A program made the position numbers and the translations under genes. A stretch of 64,000 bases of DNA from Thinopyrum elongatum (Eukaryota > Streptophyta > Magnoliopsida > Poales > Poaceae). Shown in pieces: positions 37,730 through 47,380 of the stretch. How positions within the stretch are numbered: the first letter of the stretch is position 1; each line of letters begins with the position of its first letter. The DNA lies in contig CM022302.1 in the NCBI GenBank assembly GCA_011799875.1, positions 521,105,229 through 521,169,228 of the forward strand. Direction: 5' to 3'. Under the pieces are notes generated by a model. That model searched no databases. It was given only the letters and a program-made list of their open reading frames with translations, and was not told the origin of the DNA.

Positions 37730-38544
37730 ATGATGTCATGCTGATGTCATCAGCAGCACTTTTTTGGATAATGTTGATTTAAATAATTAAATAAATTCCA
37801 GAAATTGATTAAAACTTTAGAAAATCATATTAAATAATCCGTAACTCAGATGAAAATACTTTATACATGAAACTTGCTCAGAATTCCGATACGAACCCGG
37901 ATACGCCCTCCGTATTCCCGTCAGACGCCCGCAGCTATAAGAACATTGAACTTTTAGACTGTTTTCAGTAAATGAATAGTGCCCAACTTTAATTAAATAA
38001 ATCCAAATAAATTCCTAAATTAACTAAATCATTTAGTTAGGCAGTAGAACACCCCGGCATATCATTTAGGCATGTCATACATATTGTTTGCATTATTGCC
38101 GTGAATTTATTGTTTCTCTCCCCCTCCTTCTCTCTCTTCGATAGACGCTGAGACCGACGACGCTGCACCCGGGTACGACTACTCTACCGACGAGCAGCCC
38201 GTTGACGACCCCTCTCTCTTGCCAGAGCAACCAGGCAAGCCCCCGCTTGAGCATTCCAGATATCGCCCATTCTATTCTCCTGCTTGCATTAGATTTTGCT
38301 ACTGTTAATGTATGCTCCTATTCTGATGCATAGCCTGCTGTTGTAACCTGTTCATTGCTACCTTACCTGCCTATGATAAACTGTTTAGTTTAGGTTGGAA
38401 TGAACCATCAGTGACCCCACCACCTTACCCTTGTTGCCCCTGCTTGATCATCGACGACCCGATCAACGTGATCATCGACCAGAGACCGACACCTCACTTC
38501 ACACCCCCTTAGTTGTACGACTCTGTGTAGTAACTATCGAGTGC

Positions 38545-38744
38545 CGAGGGTGATACCTCGTAACGCACTCCCGATGAATACTCTGCAGTGTAGCTGTTCG
38601 GTCGTGGTCATCGAGGGTGATTCCTCCTTCTCCACTTCCGATACGACTCTGTCGTGCAACCCTCAGTGTGAACCTCGAGGGTGATACCTCATACGTTCGC
38701 CCTGATGATTTCGTCGAGTGGAATCCGCCGAGGGTGATTCCTCG
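38545..38744 (+). repeat. Four iterated CGAGG-GTGATW-CCTCG hairpin motifs
   Basis: CGAGGGTGATACCTCG (38545-38560), CGAGGGTGATTCCTC (38612-38626), CGAGGGTGATACCTC (38676-38690) and CGAGGGTGATTCCTCG (38729-38744). Each has GAGG/CCTC arms around a conserved GTGATW loop, spaced 53-67 bases. The set is kept in every LTR copy. The sequences between them are unrelated to each other. Confidence 0.8.
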
Positions 38745-39671
38745 GGTTTTTCCCCTTGATGTTATGACCACATGATTACTTGACCTCTGTTACAGGCGGG
38801 TCCACCCTGGTGGGTACCCGCTGGGGATCTATGATTTTCGGGTGTGCCGGAAGGGCACTCGAGTGTGACGTTGTGGCGGAGCATCAGAGACTCTTATTGT
38901 CTCCGCTTGATACTAATTGAGCCTATTGGATTTGGGTGTGTGATCTGAGTGGGTCGACGTGCCCTATTCGCACTACCACCACGCGGGATAATGGTTATGG
39001 GACCCTCTGCGAAGTACGTTTCTCCGAAAGCTCGTCTGACGTCATGATTCACCGTGCGGGCTGATTGTCGGGATTGGGCTGGATACTTCACTGACGAGTT
39101 CAGTGTCGCGCCTGCACCCCGGCCAGTCTCGCAACGCGCAGGGTGCCCAGGGCGATGGCCCGAGACCTCTGGGTGCATAGGTTAGTCCGGCGTGCTGACC
39201 TCTCTGCCGAGCCTAGGTAGAGCGCTGCTTTGTGTTGATCTTCCAAGGACGGGCATTACCTAGCAAGTGTGTCCGGCCAGAGTTGATCGAGCGGGTTGGG
39301 TAACAGTAGTGCACCCCTGCAGGGATGAATCTTCTATCGATAGCCGGTCCTACGGTAAAGGACGCTCAGTTTGTGTATCCCAATCTACTACTTAAACTGG
39401 ATACTTGTTACTTAATTGAAGCTTCGGGATCGCTTTCTCGCTTGGGAGTCGAGGAAGGATCTTTAAGCTGTACTTCAACATGTTTGCTAAATAAAATGCT
39501 ATTCTACTCTCTTCTACTGCTGCAAGATGATGGCCTTGTGAAGATGTTTGAAGATGCTAGTCTTCGATAGGACTAGGCCTTCTCTCTATTCTGGCATTTC
39601 TGCAGCCCAGTCCACCTATACAGCCATTCTCCATTGATAATGTTGCATATGTAGTATAGATCCTTGCTTGC

Positions 39672-39694
39672 TGAGTACTTCGGATGAGTACTCA
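39672..39694. other. TGAGTAC/GTACTCA stem-loop in the LTR
   Basis: A 7-bp perfect stem with a 9-base loop (TTCGGATGA), followed by a pyrimidine-rich stretch. Present in every LTR copy, with LTR 8 changed in the second arm (GAGTAGTCA). Function unknown. Confidence 0.55.
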
Positions 39695-40127
39695 CGGTTG
39701 CTTTACTTTCTCTTTTCCCCATATACCCCACCTTGATGATACATCAGACGATGGAGTCCAGGAGCCAGATGCCACCACCGGAGCCTACTACCAGGAGGGT
39801 CCAGAGGGTACTTACTACTGGATCGAGCTAGATGACCAGGAGTAGGATCGGAGGCTCCCAGGCAGGAGGCCAACGCCTTTCGATCTAGTGTCGCTGTTTG
39901 TGCTAGCCTTCTTAAGGCAAAACTTGTCTAACTATGTCTGTACTCAGATAATATTTGTATGACTGACTTATGTATTCGGATCTTCGGATCCCTGGTCTGT
40001 AATATTGTGGACCTCCGTTTAAATTGTGTTAGAGGTGTGTTGTGATATCTTCTCGTGAGTCCCTGTGCTTGATCGTACACGTTTGCGTGTATGATTAGTG
40101 TACGATTGAGTCGGGGGCGCCACAAGT

Positions 40128-40167
40128 TTGTATCAGAGCCAGGTTTCGATCCTGGGACCTGTGGGTT
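40128..40167 (+). other. Extended initiator-Met tRNA primer-binding site (remnant c)
   Basis: Starting three bases after the LTR, TTG (canonical TGG) then an uninterrupted run to GTGGGTT matches the complement of the 3' 40 nt of plant initiator-Met tRNA with one mismatch, in the CCA-pairing triplet. A usual PBS is 12-18 nt, ending by the T-loop m1A. Here the match runs through T arm, variable loop and anticodon stem and stops where the anticodon would pair. Confidence 0.85.
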
Positions 40168-41033
40168 CTGATCGTGGCAGCCTCTTCACCTCCAGATTCT
40201 GGAATAGTTTCCAAGAAGCTATGGGAACGCATCTGTTGTTCAGTACCGCTTTTCACCCTCAGTCATAGGGTCAAGTTGAACGAGTTAATCAAGTGCTCGA
40301 AGATATGCTTCGAGCTTGCGTCATCTCCTTCGGTAAGAAATGGGAGGAATCTCTCCCGTATGCCGAATTCTCTTACAACAATAGCTATCAAGCTAGTCTG
40401 AAGATGGCACCGTTTGAAGTTCTATACGGTCGTATGTGTCGAACCCCTCTGAATTGGTCAGAAACTGGGGAACGCTCACTCGTCGGACCGGACATTATTC
40501 AGCAAGCTGAAGATCAAGTCCGCATTGTCCGTGAACATTTGAAAACTGCTCAGTCTCGTCAGAAAAGCAACTATGACCGAAAGCACCAGGAAATGGTCTA
40601 TCAACCTGGCGAGCAAGCTTACCTCCGTGTCACTCCGTTGAAAGACACTCATAGGTTCGGAATCAAAGGCAAGTTAGCTCCTCGCTACATTGGCCCGTTC
40701 CGTATTCTTGCCCGTCGAGGAGAGGTTGCATATCAATTGCAATTGCCGCCAAATCTTTCTCAAGTACATGATGTCTTTCATGTATCCCAACTCCGTCGCT
40801 ACTTCAAGGATCCTATTCGAGCTGTGGATCACGAAGTGCTAGAATTACGGGAAGATCTGTCTTATCCAGAATATCCCATCCGTGTTCTTGATGAAGCTGA
40901 ACGTCGGACTCGTCAAAAGTCAATCAAATTCCTCAAGGTTCAGTGGTCGAATCATTCTGAAGATGAGGCCACTTGGGAACGCGATGATCGTCTTCATGAA
41001 GAATACCCCTCTTTCTTTCAGTCTTTATCTTAA
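40160..41033 (+). pseudogene. Truncated pol remnant c: integrase end and chromodomain with nonsense codon
   Basis: Same structure as remnant b, starting at SDRGSLF. A C-to-T change makes TAG in the HPQSQGQ segment (near 40265, CAGTCATAGGGT), just before the catalytic Glu. The downstream frame (40293-41033) is open from VLEDML through the GPF module and chromodomain to FFQSLS. Differences from remnant b are substitutions, not indels, such as KDTHRF and RRYFKDP. It is followed by the inverted repeat, polypurine tract and LTR 8. Confidence 0.85.
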
Positions 41034-41069
41034 TTCTCGGGACGAGAATTCTTAATAGATGAGCAGAAT

Positions 41070-44000
41070 TGTAACACCCCCGGTGATTAACAACAGTAAT
41101 CACTTTTGATAATGACATGTCAGCATGATTAACAGTGCATAATCATCATTAGCATCATATTGCATTTCAACTCCTAAGTCAAATTCAAATTTAAATGAAA
41201 GTGAAATATAAAAGTTGTCCAACATAAAAACTAAAATGTTCAGTAAATAACAAATATTGCAGAGGCTAGCCTAAAATTGTAACCAATAAATAATAAAATA
41301 ATTAGGTAGCACTAACATAATTAAAACAGTGAGGATTAATGCATATTAATTATTTTAAAAATTGTGTGAACTCTAGTTGACTCCAAACCAATTTTTGGTA
41401 GTGTTAGGTAATGCCTAGTATTTGTTGAAGCAGTTCCTATGTTTTACAAAGTTCAATATGTGGCCTAACTATTTACTAAACTGAGAAAAGGAAATAAATA
41501 AAAAGAAAAAGGTAAATGAAAACAGAAAAAGAAAAGAGAAACCCCCCCTTTTTTCCCCACGGCCCAACTGGGCCACCGGCCCTCCTTCCCCTATATGGCC
41601 TCCCCCAGGAGGCCGAACCCTAGCCCCCCTCCCGATCAATCCACAGTCCCTCCCCGACACCCCGCCCCCGCCCGCCTGCCCCGATCCGATAATCCACCCG
41701 ACGATTCTCCTCAAGAAAATTGCGACGCACGACGACCTGTCGCACCCAGCCCCCATCGACGCCCTGCGCCCGCGCCGACGCCGGACCCCGCCATCACCAT
41801 CCCCGCCCGTCGTCGGTGTTCGCCTCCCCGACCTCCTCCCCAAGGGTCTTCGTCGAGCCTCGCCGCCCGATCCCCTGCATCGCCCGTGAGCCTCGCCGCT
41901 CTCCTCCCCCTCTGCTCCCTACGCCCCTGGTCACCGCGCGCCCGCGCCGTCCCGCACGCGCTCACCACTGCAGCTGGCCGCGCCTGGCCTTGCGCCCGCT
42001 AGCGCCCGAACCGACTAAGGCCCTATGGGCCTATGACAGCACGGGCCCACGCCCTAAAAATAGTTTAAAAAAAATAAAAAAATAAAAATAAAATAAAAAC
42101 AATTAAAATTAATTAATTAATTAGTTAATTAATTAATCCTGATTAGGTTAATCTAATTAACTAATTAGTGTTAATTAAACAGTAATCTAATTAGTTAATC
42201 CTAATTAATCTAATAGTCTATGACAGGTGGGACCCACCCTGTCAGGACGCCTGCTGACGTCAGCATGATGTCATGCTGATGTCATCAGCAGCACTTTTTC
42301 GGATAATGTTGATTTAAATAATTAAATAAATTCCAGAAATTGATTAAAACTTTAGAAAATCATATTAAATAATCCGTAACTCCGATGAAAATACTTTATA
42401 CATGAAACTTGCTCAGAATTCCGATACAAACCCGGATACGCCCTCCGTATTCCCGTCAGACGCCCGCAGCTATAAGAACATTGAACTTTTAGACCGTTTT
42501 CAGTAAATGAATAGTGCCCAACTTTAATTAAATAAATCCAAATAAATTCCTAAATTAACTAAATCATTTAGTTACGCAGTAGAACACCCCGGCATATCAT
42601 TTAGGCATGTCATACATATTGTTTGCATTATTTCCGTGAATTTATTGTTTCTCTCCCCCTCCTTCTCTCTCTTCGATAGACGCTGAGACCGACGACGCTG
42701 CACCCGGGTACGACTACTCTACCGATGAGCAGCCCGTTGACGACCCCTCTCTCTTGCCAGAGCAACCAGGCAAGCCCCCCCCCCTTGAGCATTCCAGATA
42801 TCGCCCATTCTATTCTCCTGCTTGCATTAGATTTTGCTACTGTTAATGTATGCTCCTATTCTGATGCATAGCCTGCTGTTGTAACCTGTTCATTGCTACC
42901 TTACCTGCCTATGATAAACTGTTTAGTTTAGGTTGGAATGAACCATCAGTGACCCCACCACCTTACCCTTGTTGCCCCTGCTTGATCATCGACGACACGA
43001 TCAACGTGATCGTCGACCAGAGACCAACACCTCACTTCACACCCCCTTAGTTGTACGACTCTGCGTAGTAACTATCGAGTGCCGAGGGTGATACCTCGTA
43101 ACGCACTCCCGATGAATACTCTGCAGTGTAGCTGTTCGGTCGTGGTCATCGAGGGTGATTCCTCCTTCTCCACTTCCGATACGACTCTGTCGTGCAACCC
43201 TCAGTGTGAACCTCGAGGGTGATACCTCATACGTTCGCCCTGATGATTTCGTCGAGTGGAATCCGCCGAGGGTGATTCCTCGGGTTTTTCCCCTTGATGT
43301 TATGACCACACGATTACTTGACCTCTGTTACAGGCGGGTCCACCCTGGTGGGTACCCGCTGGGGATCTATGATTTTCGGGTGTGCCGGAAGGGCACTCGA
43401 GTGTGACGTTGTGGCGGAGCATCAGAGACTCTTATTGTCTCCGCTTGATACTAATTGAGCCTATTGGATTTGGGTGTGTGATCTGAGTGGGTCGACGTGC
43501 CCTATTCGCACTACCACCACGCGGGATAATGGTTATGGGACCCTCTGCGAAGTACGTTTCTCCGAAAGCTCGTCTGACGTCATGATTCACCGTGCGGGCT
43601 GATTGTCGGGATTGGGCTGGATACTTCACTGACGAGTTCAGTGTCGCGCCTGCACCCCGGCCAGTCTCGCAACGCGCAGGGTGCCTAGGGCGATGGCCCG
43701 AGACCTCTGGGTGCATAGGTTAGTCCGGCGTGCTGACCTCTCTGCCGAGCCTAGGTAGAGCGCTGCTTTGTGTTGATCTTCCGAGGACGGGCATTACCTA
43801 GCAAGTGTGTCCGGCCAGAGTTGATCGAGCGTGTTGGGTAACAGTAGTGCACCCCTGCAGGGATGAATCTTCTATCGATAGCCGGTCCTACGGTAAAGGA
43901 CGCTCAGTTTATGTATCCCGATCTACTACTTAAACTGGATACTTGTTACTTAATTGAAGCTTCGGGATCTTTTTCTCGCTTGGGAGTCGAGGAAGGATCT

Positions 44001-44662
44001 TTAAGTTGTACTTCAACATGTTTGCTAAATAAAATGCTATTCTACTCTCTTCTACTGCTGCAAGATGATGGCCTTGTGAAGATGTTTGAAGATGCTAGTC
44101 TTCGATAGGACTAGGCCTTCTCTCTATTCTAACATTTCTGCAGCCCAGTCCACCTATACAGCCATTCTCCATTGATAATGTTGCATATGTAGTATAGATC
44201 CTTGCTTGCTGAGTACTTCGGATGAGTAGTCACGGTTGCTTTACTTTCTCTTTTCCCCATATACCCCACCTTGATGATACATCAAACGATGGAGTCCAGG
44301 AGCCAGATGCCACCACCGGAGCCTACTACCAGGAGGGTCCAGAGGGTACTTACTACTGGATCGAGCCAGATGACCAGGAGTAGGATCGGAGGCTCCCAGG
44401 CAGGAGGCCAACGCCTTTCGATCTAGTGTCGCTGTTTGTGCTAGCCTTCTTAAGGCAAAACTTGTCTAACTATGTCTGTACTCAGATAATATTTGTATGA
44501 CTGACTTATGTATTCGGATCTTCGGATCCCTGGTCTGTAATATTGTGGACCTCCGTTTAAATTGTGTTAGAGTTGTGTTGTGATATCTTCCCGTGAGTCC
44601 CTGTGCTTGATCGTACACGTTTGCGTGTATGATTAGTGTATGATTGAGTCAGGAGCGCCACA
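41070..44662 (+). repeat. Tekay-type chromovirus LTR 8 (last LTR of the array)
   Basis: TGTAACACCCCCGG to AGGAGCGCCACA, 3593 bp, followed by the right GGATA duplication. It pairs with LTR 7 at CCGAACCGACTAAGG, AAATAGTTT and CCCTATTCGC, and with LTR 6 at GATCGTCGACC and AAGTTGTAC. It is longer than LTR 7 because about 41635-41755 differs from all other copies. Confidence 0.92.
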
Positions 44663-44667
44663 GGATA
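44663..44667. repeat. Target-site duplication GGATA (right) of the chromovirus array
   Basis: Matches the left copy at 27722-27726 and abuts the terminal CA of LTR 8. Confidence 0.85.
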
Positions 44668-45694
44668 ATGATCTTTCCTAGTGGCTTTGTTTAATTTTCT
44701 AAAATCAATAACCATTCTATAACCTGTGACAATTCTTTGCGGAATCAATTCATTTTTATCATTAGGAACAACGGTAATACCTCTCTTCTTAGGGACACAA
44801 TGAACAGGACTTACCCATCTACTATCAGCAATAGGATAAATTATACCTGCTTCCAGAAGCTTCAATATTTCATTTCTTACCACTTCTTTCAATTTGGGAT
44901 TCAACCATCGCTGGTGATCAACAACAGGTTTAGCATCAGGTTCCATATTAATTTTGTGCTAACATAGAATGGGACTAATGCCCTTAAAATCATCCAGAGT
45001 ATATCCAATAGTTGCACGATGCTTCTTCAGAGTTTTGAATAGTTTCTTTTGCTCATGTTCTGAAAGGTTAGCACTAATTATAACAGGATATATCTTTTTC
45101 TCATCAAGATAAGCATATTTCAGAGTATCAGATAATTGTTTAAGATCGAACACTGGATCACTCTTGGGTGGTAGAGGATCTCCAAGAGTTTCAACAGGCA
45201 AATTGTGTTTCAAAACAGGCATCTGTTTAAAGAATATCTCATCTAGTTCCCTTCTTTCATTCATGAACATATCATTTTCATGGTCTAGCAAATATTGTTC
45301 TAAAGGATCAGTAGGAGGCACGACAATAGAAGCAAGACCAATAATTTCATCTTTATCAGGTAATTCTTTATCACGGGGTTGTCTACGGAATTTGGAGAAA
45401 TTAAACTCATGAGACACATCCCCAAAACTTACACTAACAGTTTCTTTCTCACAATCTATTTTGGCATTAACAGTGTTCAAGAAAGGTCTACCAAATATAA
45501 TGGGACAAAAATCATCTTGTGGGGAACCGAGAACTAGAAAATCAGTAGGGTATTTTGTTTCCCCACACAAGACTTCAACATCTCTAACAATCCCAATTGG
45601 TGATATAGTATCTCTATTGGCAAGCTTAATAGTGTTTTAGCAGGTGCAATATCATTCATAATTTCTTGATATAAAGTAAAGGGAATTGCACTCA
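44663..45694 (-). pseudogene. Athila-type pol/protease fragment: protease-like end, linker, start of RT
   Basis: Minus-strand reading from the right gives the protease-like region (YPTDFLVLGSPQDDFCPIIFGR), a linker (DPLEQYLLDHENDM, KKIYPVIISANLSEHE), an in-frame TAG (44961-44959) after ISPILC, then the start of RT (KPVVDHQRWLNPKLKEVVR, SRWVSPVHCVPKKRGI, GYRMVIDFRKLN) up to RKDHYP, where the chromovirus array interrupts it. The rest of RT resumes at 27721. On the right it is cut by a plus-strand LTR of the same family at 45700, so gag is lost. The clean frame contrasts with its indel-rich counterpart at 8353-9437. Confidence 0.85.
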
Positions 45695-45699
45695 CACTA

Positions 45700-45877
45700 T
45701 GATACGTCCATTTTGCATCATGTTTTTCTACTGTTATTTATAATTTTTTATGCATAATAATGCTTTTGGGAGTAATTCTAATGCCTTTTCTCTCATAATA
45801 TGGAAGGTTTACACAAAGAGGGAGAATACCGGCAGCTGGAATTCTGGACCTGAAAAAGCACGTCAGAGCTACCTATT
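45700..45877 (+). repeat. Plus-strand Athila-type 5' LTR, first part
   Basis: It starts TGATACGTCCATTTTGCATC, a typical Triticeae Athila-type LTR head, and continues through GAGGGAGAATACCGGCAGC to CTACCTATT. There it is split by a CACTA element and resumes at 51683. Its preceding five bases are CACTA (45695-45699), the presumed target duplication, but the partner copy is lost with the element's 3' end. Confidence 0.8.
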
Positions 45878-45908
45878 CACTACAACAGGACCCCTCCTAT
45901 AGCAACGC
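45878..45908 (+). repeat. CACTA terminal inverted repeat, left
   Basis: CACTACAACAGGACCCC then CCTATAGCAACGC. It pairs imperfectly with the right end, whose complement reads CACTACAAGGATATCCCC then TATAAAGCAACAC. Confidence 0.75.
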
Positions 45909-46176
45909 CTTTTTCCGTATCTAAATGTCCATATATGCGTTGCTAGTGTCTTTACCAACGGTTTGGGATGCGTAGCCTTATCCCGTGTTGCTAGCGCATA
46001 ATGCAACGCTTATACTGTCGTTGGTAAAAGGGACCGTTGCAAGAGTACAACAGATAAAACAGACTTTTACAACAGCTTTATATGTTGGTGCTTGATATAC
46101 AAGAATAAAAATCCCATTCCTTGGCAACGGAGAATTTCCAACGTTTCAAGTGTTGGTACATATATAGTATGAATAG

Positions 46177-46182
<6 letters not shown>

Positions 46183-46212
<30 letters not shown>
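46183..46212. repeat. AT microsatellite inside the CACTA element
   Basis: About 15 uninterrupted TA units. The counterpart at 9910-9980 is longer and interrupted. Confidence 0.85.
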
Positions 46213-46213
<1 letters not shown>

Positions 46214-46699
46214 CTAGCAATTAAAAATTAATGCTCCATGTAAGGCGATAATTATGTATTTCAAGTGAAGGAAAACAAGAAAATATACTCGCGATAGGAA
46301 GAAATCATATATTAGATCAGAACTGTTGGATTACAATAGTGGATATTACAGGAGGAACATCATCCAAATGTGATGCATAATCTAACAATTTTCTTGACAG
46401 CAAAACTTAAACTGAAAATATCCATCTTAACTGAGGAACAACATCCGATGGGAACGTCATCCCTACAACATAACTAAAACTAAAAGCATCCATCATCATC
46501 ATCATGAAATGGAATAGCCACATCATCATTGCAGTATAATCGCCACGCTCCCATATACTCATCCATTTATCTTTTGATTCTACAAACAAGAAAACAAAAT
46601 GAACTGTTAACACACAATGCATTGACATGATGCAAGTAGTAATACAGGCAAAATATTAGTCACGTACAAAGGTTGAAGGTCATGCAATCTTTGCTTTTT

Positions 46700-47380
46700 C
46701 TACATTACCAAGAGTATCGCAGTTTTTGCGACTTCATACCAAATTTTCAGTTTGCACGAGTTCCATATCGACATGCACTGTCCAGAATTCATTTCTAATT
46801 TCAGGACCATCAAGTCTAAATTTAGGATCAGAACTTACAGCAAGAGCTATGCCCTTGTTATGATTTTTCAGTCTCTTCAAGAATACTTTAGTTCCTGCCT
46901 ATTAGAGAAAATAAAAGTTACCATATGAGAAGACAGAAACAAAACAGGGGAACATATGAAATTAATTTCAGCAGACTTACAGGTAGTTCATTGGCATCCA
47001 TCGAACTCAGCGAACCACTTTGAGCACTCTTACTGCATGCATTAGCACATTTTGTTGTTTTGTTGGTCTTGACAACAGCCTGATAGCCAAGAAGAAATAT
47101 TAGCGAAATAAACAAGCTAGCACTATAGTTTGAACAAAATTTGTATGTGATTATGAATAGATACCAGCTTGTTTGCAGCAGATTTTTGTTCGCCCTAACA
47201 TGCACTAACATTCTCAAGCAAAGTTTATCTGTTCCGCACAACATTCTAATAGCAAGACAACCAGTAGATACATAACCATTGGAGCAACATGTTTTGAACA
47301 TATTGTATATCATAATGGAAAATATACCTTTGTGCAGGAGAATATATCTCCCCTTGCTGTGCACTGAAATTCTTGTCCAT
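46700..47380 (-). pseudogene. TNPA-like CACTA gene remnant with recognisable exons
   Basis: Minus-strand exons can be read with consensus-like borders: about 47380-47327 (after TTGCAG, ending AAG/GTATAT; KICHGQEFQCTARGDIFSCTK), about 47082-46981 (after CTATCAG, ending CCT/GTAAGT; VVKTNKTTKCANACSKSA), and one starting near 46898 after CTCTAATAG. The three join in frame to give ELPAGTKVFLKRLKNHNKG, then VSSDPKFRLDGPEIRNEFWTV and KIA-stop-PST. This resembles the conserved C-terminal domain of plant CACTA second-ORF (TNPA/TNP1-like) proteins, usually ending IAWPST. Two TGA codons sit where Trp is expected, so it is inactive. Exon limits are by eye. Confidence 0.6.

Larger units (their letters stand above)
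36588..40124 (+). repeat. Tekay-type chromovirus LTR 7 (third LTR; reference copy)
   Basis: TGTAACACCCCCGG to GGGGGCGCCACA, 3537 bp. The ends form an imperfect inverted repeat (TGTAACACCCCC versus TGTGGCGCCCCC on the other strand). Order of landmarks: AT-rich head, TATA-like 37110-37117, GC/CT-rich leader-like block 37071-37480, A-rich and TTAATTAA block 37515-37680, inverted repeat 37686-37709, TGACGTCA 37720-37727, pyrimidine tract ending ATAG at 38144, four GAGG-N6-CCTC hairpins 38545-38744, and a TGAGTAC stem-loop at 39672. No real coding region is visible. Confidence 0.92.

Noticed and set aside
38545..38744. CRISPR-like repeat-spacer pattern of the four hairpins
   Set aside because: Four units only, unequal spacers, a plant retrotransposon setting and no associated genes.
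40128..40167. tRNA gene call at the initiator-Met-like stretch
   Set aside because: Only the complement of the 3' half is present. No 5' half, D arm or anticodon follows, so it is a primer-binding site and not a tRNA gene.
27727..44662. Satellite or centromeric array interpretation
   Set aside because: The units have LTR termini, a primer-binding site, a polypurine tract and pol coding sequence, with outer target duplications. They are retrotransposon units, not a satellite.
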